The position numbers and the translations under genes are program-made. From Membranipora membranacea (lineage: Eukaryota; Bryozoa; Gymnolaemata; Cheilostomatida; Membraniporidae): a DNA stretch of 64,000 bases. The notes under the pieces are model-generated. The model was not told the origin of the DNA. It did no database searches and saw only the letters and a program-made list of their open reading frames with translations. Positions 1 through 11,648 of the stretch are shown one piece after another (position 1 is the first letter of the stretch; each line of letters opens with the position of its first letter). The stretch spans positions 18,788,001 through 18,852,000 of the forward strand of contig OU612065.1 in the NCBI GenBank assembly GCA_914767715.1, given 5' to 3'.

Positions 1-1867
1 TGTGCTGCCGCTCCAGACTTGTGTGTATGCTTACACTGACCAGTAGGATATCACCAGAAACAACAGCCATTGAACAGAACAGTATGAACTCACCTATTTC
101 TGGTCGCATCTTGTTCGGTCATCAGAATTCAAAATACTGCTCATGTACTAAAGATGACAAGATCATGCACCTTATAGTCTCAGCAATTGACGGATCAGTT
201 ATTTGAGACATTTGTGATGTAGCTAGGTGATGCACATTGTCACAACGCCCGCCACTAGTATTGTTGGGATTGTATCCTCATGTTGAAATGACATGCAGGA
301 AAATAAACAAAACAACAATTAATTGTATTATTCTTAAGGTTATGATACCAGCGTTGTCCGATTTTGACATTTTATATATCGTTGGAAAGCTAATCAAACA
401 CTGATTCTGAAAATATTGGCTCCATATCTGGTAGTGCACCACCAAACCAGTACAGGGGTCAAGATTTTGTGCTCCAGGAGCAAATTATAGTGAATATATT
501 AACATAAAAATGTTTCAACTTAAAGCAATTGTTGGTTATAATGGAAAGAAACCAGACCTCTTGTTCTCTTTGACAACCTGGTACAGAAATACAAGCAAAA
601 CATTCCTTAAAGTTCTTAGGAGCAAAAGTGGGGTGGTTATAAGGTCATCTGGTTTCATAGGGTATAATATCTGGTTTTACCCTACCATATAGAGGTACTT
701 GTCATGTATGCTTGTTCCTAGGACTGGTTGAAGTCAAAGTCAGGACAAACTTTTACTAACATGCTGTACTGCCGTCATAATAATAATTATTATGTAGAGG
801 TCTTGTATGGCCTGTCCAAAGGCTCAATGTGGTTCATATATGGCATTGCCAGCTTGTCAGAAATACGAAAGATTTATAGTTAACTTCTAAAATCCGACTG
901 TGATATGGGTGTTAAACAACGGGGTTAACCTTTTGCGCCAATCCATGATAGTTGTCTGCTTTTGAATAGATGGGTGTCAAATAGTGCTTAGCAACTCCAT
1001 AACAAATAATATACAAAGTGTTTTTTCAAATGCCTATTGAGCAAGCACCTTCAGTATTTTGACTTTGTCAGCTTTTTCCGGAAAAATCAGACAGACCAGA
1101 CATAGCGTTGCTCCTACAAATTCACAAAATCCTGTATGAAATGTTATTTGAGGTTTCTTGGAAACTTTTGATGTTGGTGATCATTTGTATGAGATGACCA
1201 AATATTATTATCCTCCAGTAGCCTATACTCACGCAATGAGAAGTTGAAGTTAGAATTATATTCAAACAGTAACTGTGGCAAAAATTATAAAAAACGGGTG
1301 AAGATATTTATTAACAGCATTATGGCAAACAAGGAAAATTTTTTTGGTCTTTTCTTTAAATTTTAGCGCTTAATCATCTTTTTTGCAAAAATATATAACA
1401 CAAAAGGATGCAAACTCATCTATGATATTTATTCTACTGCACTTTTTAACACACAAATGTATCCAATCACAAAAAAATTATGGCAACAAAGCAACGACTA
1501 TCTTCTTATTGGCAGTCTATTTCATTCTAGTAGCGGAATGTTTTCCGAATAGTGTCGAAAATAAAAAAAGGAAAAGGAAAAAGGGGAAAAAAGAAAGCTT
1601 GAGAATGAATATAATTTAAAATGGAAATAGATTATTTACATAACTATACATAACTACGAGAGATAGTCTGGCGCTCTGACTTGGAAGCCGCTGATTAAAA
1701 CATTGACATAGAAAATTTTGTACCAGTAACAGTTCTGAAATACTTTCAAAATAGAATGTTACTAACGGTCAGAGATCTGCTAATGATAAGATTAAACACG
1801 CTTGTAATGTCTCTGAGGCGGACAGTGATGGAGTTCTCATCCTCTTTTGTTTTTAAGGTTCATAATA
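1..1867. other. 3' flank of the sulfotransferase gene, no gene seen
   Basis: I see no coding exon on either strand. Minus-strand AATAAA polyadenylation hexamers for the neighbouring sulfotransferase lie at 1428-1433 and 1307-1312. At 334 a TTAAGGT-ATG start followed by a short block that includes GTTGGAAAGCT resembles one end of the foldback element at 9155-10318, so an old fragment of that family may be present. The rest is AT-rich unique-looking DNA. Confidence 0.5.
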
Positions 1868-4800
1868 TCACGGGGCGGCTGGCTGGTATTTATCAAGCCT
1901 GGCCTCCCAAGGAAGCGCCGCCATGGCTAGATCTATACATGTTTGGTTTTTCATTCCCAGATCTGTGAGAACGTATCCATAAGCTACCTTACCCCAGGTC
2001 CTAAATCTACCATCCTTGACCTGTGATGCTGGCACTGACTTGGATATACAAAACTCCATCCACCTAGTTCTATAGTCCTGTAGTTTCGTTACTTCAGCTG
2101 CTATGTAATCCTTATTATCCGTAATTATTTTTTCTAGTTTCATTTTAAAATGTAAATATAGTTTGGTATCAGCCGTCCATTTTTGATATATTATGGCACG
2201 ATTCTTGGGTGTGTCGGCCATGTCCACACCGGCGTTTTTCTTGTCATTTGATGCCGCCGTCTTTTCTTTTCTAAAGTTCACAGCAAACGATAAAATGTCA
2301 TTATCACTATAACCCAGCATGTCTCTTAGTATGATTAAAGATTCATCAAAATATTCCGCGACCATAACGAGATCGAATCTAGCATCTAACATCTGAATAT
2401 AGCTATCGACTTTACTAGGCGAGTCCATAGAGCTCACGGGCAGTCCCATATCAAATATAACTGGATTATAGTGTGGTAGACCACACTCATTAGGATGTCC
2501 TACACCAGAGTTGATGATGACCGTTGATAGAGGTTTATAGCCTGAGCATTTGTATGTGTCATAATAAATATATGCAGACCTGGCCATCGTGAACGGATCA
2601 CGCACTGCAGCTAAATAGAACGTATCCTTCGGCATAGTTTCGACGAGCTTAGGAGAATAAACCGAATGGTAGCAAAGTATGTCAGGTGTTTTTGAAGTTT
2701 TTCTGTAATGGATTGCTGGGTTGAATGGAAAGGGCCAGCCAACCCAGTTGCCTTGACCTTTTGGAAGAATGAACGTAAGCTTATGATAGAACCCGTATCT
2801 CATCAAGATATTCATGATAGTTGAGCTTGCACACTTGTGAGTTTTTATAAAGGCAACATGTTGCTGTGGAGTGCTTCTACGAGTGTATCCAACCAGCTGC
2901 TTTGCGTTTGAAGTTGTTCCCTCATTACCCCTTGACTGTACAGTTTCAGGTAGATCAGGAGGGTGGTCTAGGGCTTTGAATATGGATCCCCCTGTAAACA
3001 GAATATTGATGTAACTCATTCCGGCCCTTTCTCAACAAAATGTAATACGATGATCTACTGTATGGTGAAAACAAGGAGTTAAAGACAAGGAGATGCAACA
3101 AAGATAGCCTCAGTGTCTTTCTGAAAATATAGCAGTGTGCCACAGTATCTCCCCATCATAAATTTTAATGTGGAAATGAGGCTATATGAATGTTGTCTCG
3201 TAAAAAAGTTTTAGCTAATAATGAGATGTAGTTTGTAAATACAGTTTACGTTGAATAATTGTGTTTCACAATCCAAATGTACAGCTGAATATAATGGAAT
3301 CCATTGACCCAACAATATGTCTTTTGAGCACAACCAGTACATTTTAATCCCATTTGAATAGCTCCAAGATAGTGGATCATTAAAGGGATAATACACTTCT
3401 GATCTCTGTTTGGCAGCCAATGGAGCACAGAAAAATGTATGTACATACAAAAACTCCTTATTTGTAATTCAAAACCCCTTGTTCTGCTCAAATGTGCATT
3501 CTAAATTGTAGTTGTGCATCTCCAACAAGAAATAAGACAACTAACAGAATTGCTTGTGATCTGAAAAAAGCAGTTGTGTGCTCCTACCTCTTGGTTAGTG
3601 TTTCAATTGTCCAGATACTCAAAGTGCGCATGTGCAATATGGATGACCTTTTGACTTTAGCTTGTTATTTTCTAACAGCCCAGCTTAACACTTTTATTAC
3701 CATATCCGGTTATGGTAATAAAAGTGTACCAAGAGGTAGGAGCACACAACTGCTCACAAAATCAGCTTTTTTCAGATCACAAGCAATTCTGTTAGTTGTC
3801 TTATTTCTTGTTGGAGATGCACAACTACAATTTAGAATGCACATTTGAGCAGAACAAGGGGTTTTGAATTACAAATAAGGAGTTTTTGTATGTACATACA
3901 TTTTTCTGTGCTCCATTGGCTGCCAAACAGAGATCAGAAGTGTATTATCCCTTTAAAAATATCTTACCATGTTATCTCTGCCAGTGAGATAACATTAATT
4001 TGTAAATACAAGGCTGTTGCATCTCCTTGGTGTAAACCACAAAACTTTGTGTTATGATAAACACACGTATATAGAAACCCATATCCAGTGTCTCATAACA
4101 CATTTACAAAATGTATTTTCCTAAAATAGATGAAAGGCTGAATACCAGCCTTTACTTCAAATACATATGCATAGGAATAGCAGCTGGGATGCGGTGGTGA
4201 TCCCATTTACATTTTATTTGACTTCTATTTACCAGGAATGCTCCTTGTGACTCAACAAGAGTTGTCTACGCTTCTCACATAAAAAACGCATGACAGAATT
4301 AATGAGTTAATAAGAAAGAGTTAATGAGGAGATTTGGATTCCTGAAAGCCTGTAATTTGCCCATGTCAAGTATCAAACACCCAAAACCTATCCTGGAGAA
4401 TTTATTCAACCATCCATCTCTCACAACTCAATCGGCAATTTAACTCAATCACCATAATAAAGAGTCTGTTAGCCATTCCCCTGAAGTTTTGTGGCATTTA
4501 TTCCTGCGGTATTTCTAGTATTATTATTAATGTGTAATGACTGAGCTATTCCCTGAGACGCTGATGGTGATTACACAGGAGGGTATATATATATATAATA
4601 ATATAATATATAATATTATTATAGATATGCTAGCGATGCATTAAACTTCATCAACCATAAGCTGAAAACCTTGATCCAATTTCGAAATCTCAATAAAAAG
4701 GGAGTTGGAGAAGACAAGATTTCTTTAATAATAAATATGAGCAGCTTGACACAAAAGCACAATATTTCCCTCTAACTGGCATTGATTATCTAGGTAGACA

Positions 4801-6410
4801 ATTTAGCACTATTTTGGGCTGATGTCTTGCTACTCAATTTCGATCAAATCGTGTACCTGAGTGCGCGTTACTCACACCATATCTCAAACAGAAATTGATG
4901 GAATGCATTTCTGTAGTCATAACGCAGTTTCTAATAATAATGCCGGTGTAGTATTGTAAACTGTGCCCCGCACGAAAACAACCCCAGCACTCTACAATAT
5001 TGTAAGCTATCCCGGGGACGCTTTACAATAGCGACAGGCCTATTGTAAACTGTCCCCCTATTTTAAACTGCCCCCCCCCCCCCCACTTTACAATAGGGGG
5101 GACACTTTACAATAGGGGGACACTTTACAATATATTGTAAAGTGTCCCCCCCTATTGTAAAGTGTCCCCCCTATTGTAAAGTGTCCCCCCTATTGACTGT
5201 CTATTTCATCACCCATACATATTATCAGTTATATAGGATAGGATATACTGCGTGCAGTACAGAGGGAGCCATATGACTAGTGTGTCTTATCGGACAGAGG
5301 TTTATGGCAGCACTACTTATGGTTAGATGATGGTAGCATTCTCCAAGCATTATACCAGTAGAATTTACGCCTTCCCTAGAGTGTATGCTAGTTAAACTGA
5401 AATACAACACATTTCTCAGGAGCACCAATATTCTATTAAAATATCATGCCCAGGACAAACAGCGCAAACTTATGGGCGACCATAACCCAGCATGGTACGC
5501 AAAGTCTAAAACCTTGCAAGAGCCAACATCACTTCTGTTGGACAGTATTTTGTTGCCACTGCCTTTCCATTTATCGCCTCGCGCACATAGTGAAACTTGA
5601 TTTCCATTTGCTCTAAATTCTTACTGCTTTTAGAATGTGTTTTTGTTGCCAGCCTTTTATCTATATTATGTCAAAAAACTATTACTGTTATCTCACTATG
5701 GTGGTGCAGGGAGAATGGGTGGCGGGAGATATCAATACTTTTTGTCAATCCTATAGTTCCTTTTTATATACATCTACCTAATATCATTTAGTATTTTTGC
5801 TAATACAATAACACCTACCTATATCTCATAAATACACAATTAAGTGCAATTTTAACGGATTCAATCTAACAACGAGCTTGGATCAAAATTATCTCCAATA
5901 ATTTAAATGTTGGAGGGGGAGGGAATACAAAATATCTGAGACTGATAGCTAACAAAAAAAGGATAAACAAATATGCTGAGTTTGACGAAAGCCTATAGCG
6001 CCCTCAATAAAGAGACAGTGAGTTCTAACTAAAAAATTTCGCTACTGGAATGCGGTTTATATGGGACATGTTACTGAATTTACTCTCAACCGATCCCTCT
6101 AAAGATTCTGGTAATTTGGAATTGATTTCACCATCACGCCTGTGTTCCCAGCTCTGAGCTGAGATGGAGGGCAGAATATGTCATATACATAATGTTTATT
6201 CTCATTCCAACAAAACTTTAGCGATAGCTTAAAGCAGCTGAATCTCCAAAATTAAATTATTTGCTTTGTTCACTACCACTCACCTGTATTTTCTTTGACA
6301 TCTAAATATTTTTCTTTTGTCGAGCCTTTTCCGAGCCATGAGTAAACCATAACAGCAGTAAGTCCCATGGATAACACCATGATTGGTCCTATGGCCTTAC
6401 GCGCTACCAT
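1868..6410 (-). CDS. GAL3ST: Galactose-3-O-sulfotransferase (Gal3ST family), two exons
   Basis: Golgi type II membrane enzyme that moves sulfate from PAPS to the 3-OH of galactose on glycolipids or glycoproteins. Exon 1 is 6410-6284 (start MVARKA, one hydrophobic signal-anchor helix at about residues 7-26, then a short charged stem). Its donor (GTGAGT) is phase 1 and fits the TTTACAG acceptor before 2991. Exon 2 is 2991-1868, ending in TGA. Together they give 416 residues, close to the family's usual length of about 420. The 5'-phosphosulfate loop FIKTHKCASST is at residues 90-100, and the 3'-phosphate site VRDP...S at 172-181. A C-terminal EYFDESLIILRDML stretch is also typical of the family. 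An ATG at 3019 gives a longer open frame, but it lies upstream of the acceptor and lacks a membrane anchor, so I take 6410 as the start. Which Gal3ST subtype it is, and the acceptor sugar, cannot be told. The 3.3 kb intron carries a foldback element and a palindromic array. Confidence 0.92.
3380..3956. mobile_element. Foldback MITE flanked by TTAA
   Basis: Two arms (about 3384-3597 and 3729-3952) are near-exact inverted copies and end in AGGGATAATACACTTCTG and its complement. TTAA lies at both outer borders (3380-3383 and 3953-3956), the target duplication of piggyBac-type elements. A second short palindrome (CCATATCCGGTTATGG region, 3697-3714) is at the centre. The left arm is followed by about 90 bases without a partner. 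There is no transposase; the open frames in the arms are mirror images of each other and are not genes. It sits in the sulfotransferase intron. Confidence 0.85.
4975..5197. repeat. Palindromic array of an 18-19 bp unit
   Basis: The unit ACACTTTACAATAGGGGG is repeated head to tail, then flips to its complement about the exact centre AATATATT (5129-5136) and continues as CCCCCTATTGTAAAGTGT for three more copies. Decayed copies extend left to about 4975. A run of 15 C residues lies next to it. The whole block could form a long hairpin. It is in the sulfotransferase intron and has no coding content. Confidence 0.85.
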
Positions 6411-8454
6411 TCTTGCCTGTGTCGTGTTCGGAACTATTACCAGTGTCCACTTTCACTTCCCCAGATTCTGAATCAATAATCCTTTGCCAGCTACTCCGTA
6501 GAAGTGAGAGATTGACTAACCTCTAACATGGCTCACCCCCACTGTACTAACAATGACAAAACAGCAGATTGTGAATACTCCCGATTGGATACTGCTAACT
6601 GTGATCAATGCATACGACACACTGAACTAAATCATGTTCTATCAAGGAATCATATTAGGCCTATATGAATATTACAATTCTGTGATACTGTACGATATAT
6701 TCGTACATCATCAGGACGTTCTTTTTACGAGGTCAGGGGAGAGGAAAAACAAACATTATGATTTCTTAAGTATTTACCATGATCTTTATTATATCCAACT
6801 TTGCATTCAGGCGATATAGATGTTCAGAAAATAAGGAAGCTCCTCAAACAATTACAATATACTCGGCTTACTTCAGCTTACTTTCTAAAACAACAGTCCA
6901 CAAATCACAGACTGCCAACAGTCAAACATTGCCAAAATCCCAGGTTTTGGAGTAGACATTATACATACATACCCTACCTACAGTTTTTTTGTAGACCGCT
7001 TTGAATGGTCACATCCTATGTGAGGTCATCTGATTTATATGTTACATCATATCAACTCTTAGACTCTACAGACAAATCTCGCTACAGAATATTGTTATAA
7101 TAAGGACCCAGTCGACTACAATTAAAAAGCAGAAGCAGAAGATCAAGGATCTAACTCTAACCAATGAACTTCCTCTCTTCAAAAGGGAGTTCATTGTTCT
7201 AACTAGATCTAACTCCTTGGTTAGATTGATGATATATTGATAAGATATTATTATGATATATATATTATTCATTGTAAACACTACAGACAGTTTAAAATAA
7301 ATACCAATCAGGCTTTAGTTTGTAGCCTGTCTAAGCATCTTTATTTACTATGATAAACATTTTTACTAACCTCTGACTTATTTACCAACCCAAATAAGTA
7401 GATTATCAGAATAAGTTGAGAGCTTGATGATGATGATTTGCAGTCACAGGCACATATACTCAAAGCATAGAAGTGAACATAACTGCTGTATTTCTAACAA
7501 CAGTTTTCATCCGGGTGGGACCCCCAGCGGAATGATGTCACTGCTTTCTGAAAGGTGCGGATATGTTTAGAAGCGGAACCGAGACCGATTGCAATGTACT
7601 TTGCAGTAAAAACCTCAGAGTTTCATTATCACAGATACGATCATGGTCCATACCGGCCCTAGGTCGGTTTATACTGTTTTACCGCCCAGACTTAGTAATA
7701 TCTGTTGTGAGCAGGCCATTGAATTCCATATCTGGAATAGCATCATTAGCTTTCTTTTGCAAAACAATGGGCTTGCAAAAATAGCCAGTCCCTAGTAGCA
7801 ATCTGGAAATGCCCTAATCATCGACACTGTATGGGGTATAATTACTGTTTGCAATTTTGTAAACAAGACAATTTCTCAGGCTAATTATTCATGCTACTAG
7901 GGACAGCCAATCAGATAACAGTCAGATGGGTCCCTGTGTTTAGTGTCCTAACCGTATAACGCTATGATACTATTTCCATTCTAAGAGAAGAATCTAATTC
8001 AGTGGAGCAGGCACATGACATTCCCTATCTACTGACACTAAAGAGAAAGCAAATCCCAGTTTTATTGTTATGATTTATCTATTTATTTATTGAGGTTTTC
8101 TAAAAGTTTATAATTAAAGCAAATTAAAAATAATGATTTTATTTGGCAAAAAAATAAAATAAAATACTTCATTTGTTCTACTAAAATAAAATTATTGAAA
8201 GTGAGGTTGGACTCTCCTTGCATCAGTTGTGGTTGTGTATAGGACTTCAAGCTCCTTCTATATAAATTATAATTCTGTGGTTGTGAGGCATAATTGATTA
8301 AAATCAGATGGTCATATCACCAATGAACTAAAGGTTAGTTCATTGATATCACTAGCCACATCCCAAAGCACGGGTGGTGAAATACTGGTTGCCGTTATTT
8401 CTGCACCAGGTTGCTCTCTGTTTGCAGGTCGGTTGGAGCACACCTAGCACACCT
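6411..8454. other. Upstream region of the sulfotransferase gene, no gene seen
   Basis: This should hold the 5' UTR and promoter of the minus-strand sulfotransferase, but no particular motif can be assigned. Short inverted repeats built on AGTTCATTG/CAATGAACT occur at 7160-7190 and 8320-8346. No open frame has splice sites or similarity that I can support. Confidence 0.4.
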
Positions 8455-8550
8455 GGGGGCTAACCAAACCCCAGTACTCAATGTACTGCAGTGGAACACT
8501 AGCATGCTGAAGGACCGGCGCTCTAACAAACTGAGCCACCTCCTACTCCT
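8455..8550 (-). repeat. tRNA-derived SINE head
   Basis: Read on the minus strand, this begins GGTGGCTCAGTTTGTTAGAGCG, cut here to its core TGGCTCAGTTTGTTAGAGCG, which is a good RNA polymerase III A box. The expected B box further on is only weakly kept (GGGTTTGGTTAGCCCC). It does not fold as a complete tRNA, so I call it a SINE remnant rather than a tRNA gene. Confidence 0.5.
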
Positions 8551-9154
8551 ATAACAATCAGAGTTCATCAATTTTTGGTTTCATAATGAAACTTCTTCTC
8601 ATATAACCCACACTTTTCATCCAGGTGAAGGTAATTCTTCACCTGTAGTTTATGGTATATCTTCATTGTGAGGCTTGTGAGCTCTTATTTCATCTCCAAA
8701 GCTGTTTTTTAGCAAAATAATGTTTTAAAATATATCCTATGATTATACCACAAGTTTTGACAATAAGTTCATAAAGATGTATGAAAGTACCGAGGGTCGG
8801 ACAGACCACTTTATTGGCTGTTCTAAAACCCTCTAATTCTGCAATAATCATTCAAAGCATTTAGTTATTAGAACAAATAAATAAGCGACTAAAACTAAGT
8901 CTGTTGAGACCACTTAGGATCAAAATACAACAAAAATACAATAATGTTTGTGTTTTGGTGTTAAATGAGTTTTATTTGTTACTGATGAGCGGCATTTTGC
9001 ATCTCTTACAGAGTTGATCTACTCTCTATTTCTCAGGTGTCATACATCTACAACATCAGATATAAGTTTCAGGTTAAATTTCAACTCATTTGGGATTGAG
9101 AAACATAATCTTTTTATGTGGAATAAAAATATGAAATAAAACAAAAAAAAGCGT

Positions 9155-10318
9155 TTAAGGTAATGTCAAAGACCGATCCGAATATCAACATATCATATAC
9201 CGTTGGAAAGCTGCCGAGCTACTGAAAATGAATACTTGAACAAAAACTTGATTCGATGACGTTGTGACATTTTAGGGAGGAAATGAGGCAGAAAACGCTG
9301 TTTTTGTCAAAGCAGATAGAGGAGTCAAATTAAATGCAAGAAATTTCAAACCAGATGGAATGCATACTTAGAGATTGCGTTCATCGTAAAATTTGATTTT
9401 CTTTGATATATGACTAGTCTAAACTGACATTTTACGTCACGCCATACAATGCATTCTTTTTTGTGAAGCCGTGAAAATATGTGAAATTTCAATCATTAAT
9501 TCAGAACAGATCATAGGCTCGAAACAAAATTAATTATGATTTTCCCTTAGAGTACACTTCAAATGTCATACCTATTAACTTTCAACAAATTAGCTTGAAT
9601 ATTGCGAAAACAGTAGACTCCCGAATACAGCTAATATTTTTTGCAACTTTTGCATAACATCAAATGTGCTGTCGAAATGACCATTATTGTGGCCAAACAA
9701 AGTTTTTTTTAAAGTTCTCACATACGAAGCCGCTTTCATTAGCCATGGTGCACACAGGAGATGCCAAAAGATTTTTTCCCTGCAATGGTCATTTGGACAG
9801 CACATTTGATGTTATGCAAAAGTTGCAAAAAATATCGGGTGTATTCGGGAGTCTACTGTTTTCGCAATATGCAAGCTAATTTGTTGAAAGTTAATAGGTA
9901 TGACATTTGAAGTGTACTCTAAGGGAAAATCATAATTAATTTTGTTTCGAGCCTATGATCTGTTCTGAATTAATGATTGAAATTTCACATATTTTCACGG
10001 CTTCACAAAAAAATGCGTTGTATGGCGTGACGTAAAAAGTCAGTTTAGATTAGTCATATATCAAAGAAAATCAAATTTTACGATGAACGCAATCTCTAAG
10101 TATGCATTCCACCTGGTTTGAAATTTCTTGCAATTAATTTGACTCCTCTATCTGCTTTGACAAAAACAGCGTTTTCTGCCTCATTTCCTCCCTTTAATGA
10201 CACAACGTCATCGAATCAAGTTTTTGTTCAGGTATTCATTTTCAGTAGCTCGGCAGCTTTCCAACGGTATATGATATGTTGATATTCGGATCGGTCTTTC
10301 TCTTTGACATTACCTTAA
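9155..10318. mobile_element. Long foldback element (1.16 kb) flanked by TTAA
   Basis: The arms, about 9159-9686 and 9783-10314, are inverted copies with only scattered differences. They end in GGTAATGTCAAAGA and its complement. TTAA is present at both borders (9155-9158, 10315-10318). The loop is about 95 bases. The arms are far longer than in typical MITEs and their close match suggests recent insertion or gene conversion. No transposase is encoded. The element lies directly downstream of the last exon found for the AVIT-like gene and may sit in its final intron. Confidence 0.88.
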
Positions 10319-10412
10319 GCTGTCGTTTGCTTTCAACCGAGCACTGGAATTGAATTGCATTGCATTAATACATTGCATTAATGCGTTATTACAAAATGTC
10401 TTCTCAACTCAC

Positions 10413-11620
10413 CTGTCTCCTTTAGGAGTTTTAGTGCAAACAGTGCCATGACCACATCCACAGCTGTATGGTAGTCCCCATTTCCCACTAGAATATGTGG
10501 CTCCCACAACGCATCGATTACCTTCACTAAAATTAATCAATAATAAAGTTGAATGATAGTTACAACACGCCAGCAGGTTTCGGAACATTTACACCAATCC
10601 TGAACACATAGAAAGAGCTGGTGCATGTCTACATCCCAGATGATGATGTCTTCAGTGATCGTAGTCCATTGTGGGTTTCCTAGCCTAACATCCTTCACCT
10701 GGCTAAACTAACTACATCAGGGGTCAGACACTGACCCAAATATACTCTGTCATCTTGTGTAACGTAAATAATGACTGATAATATTGAAGCCTTTAAAACG
10801 CGGATGGATCTTTGAGTGATAGAACATCACAGCCAAGTTATCTTCTCTTATGGAGAAAGAGGATAACTTTACTTCAATTGTGGGCTCTGATTGGCTGTTT
10901 TGTATGGCCAATGAACCTCCTCCTCCTCCTCCTCCTCCTCATAAATTTATAATTTTTTAGCAGTTTGACATCCACCAGCCAAAAGGGAAAGCAGGTAGAG
11001 TACTAGGTCATTTGCCTGCTTCAGCTAATAGTTAGGAGGGGGGCGGTGTCAGATACTACTCTGAAGTACAAGTTTGATAGAGTCAAACTCCTTGCTACTG
11101 AGGTGAGATGTAATTCTGTGACATAATCATTTGTGATCTTGTCCATAACCTATTCTTCCTATCACTTACCGCTTCATGGCAGCACATTTGCCTCGTTTGA
11201 TCACATATGATGAAACAACGCAGCATTGAGTGTCGGCCTCACAAGTGGATTGTTCCAGACATTTGGTTCCAAGTCTTACTGCCTGTAGAATAAAATGTCA
11301 CAACTCATAATAAGGATAAGTTATGTGTGTGGCTGTTGAATGAAGTTTTTGATATCGTATTGAAAAGTAGTCCTGCTGCATATTTGATCATCTCCCAACA
11401 ATATGAGGGGTTTGAAATCTTTTGGAGCAAAAAGATTTTTGTCACCAACCGATTCTAGATTAAAGCCACATACCACATTGCCAATTGACATGCATTGTCA
11501 GAGGGATCAAATTTCTGTCCAGATTGTTTGAACCTGCCCATCCCTAGAACTTACCTTGATGTTGGCTACCAAACAGCCAATTGTACAGGTAATGAAGAAA
11601 GTGGTGATCAGCTTCATCAT
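10413..11620 (-). CDS. Small cysteine-rich secreted peptide, AVIT/prokineticin-astakine-like (3' exon missing)
   Basis: Exon 1 (11620-11555) encodes a 22-residue hydrophobic signal peptide starting MMKLITT. Exon 2 (11282-11170) encodes LGTKCLEQSTCEADTQCC and a further Cys. Exon 3 (10526-10413) encodes GNRCVVGATY...SCGCGHGTVCTKTPKG. All junctions are GT-AG and phases agree (0, 2, 2). The spacing C-x5-C-x5-CC-x11-C-x8-C-x16-C-x-C-x5-C is that of prokineticins and arthropod astakines, secreted ligands with five disulfides; nine cysteines are seen, so the tenth should be on one more short exon that I could not find downstream. An acceptor (TATTTCAG) at about 11648 and a matching donor at 13132 suggest a 5' UTR exon further up. 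Colipase/Dickkopf-type folds share the pattern, so function is open. Confidence 0.68.
10918..10942. repeat. (CTC)n microsatellite
   Basis: Eight uninterrupted CTC/CCT triplets lie in the intron between exons 2 and 3 of the AVIT-like gene. Confidence 0.9.
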
Positions 11621-11648
11621 GAAAACAATGCAGGAATCCAATTATCTG

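Noticed and set aside
2955-3143. Possible alternative N-terminus of the sulfotransferase with a hydrophobic stretch
   Set aside because: It begins with GTG, is in another frame and reads through the TTTACAG acceptor. The exon at 6410-6284 fits phase and topology better.
3246-4057. Two open frames with the same peptide start, one on each strand (3491 down, 3845 up)
   Set aside because: They are mirror images caused by the foldback arms, not genes.
4975-5197. CRISPR-like repeats
   Set aside because: Units are directly adjacent with no unique spacers, flip orientation, and the genome is clearly animal.
7563-7784. 73-codon plus-strand open frame
   Set aside because: No domain, leader or splice support; length is within chance for this DNA.
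9590-9879. Similar open frames on opposite strands (MCC-NDH starts)
   Set aside because: They lie in the paired inner arms of the 9155-10318 foldback element.
10308-10342. Last exon of the AVIT-like gene after the acceptor AATTCCAG
   Set aside because: It would need an intron of about 70 bases and encodes no cysteine before its stop.
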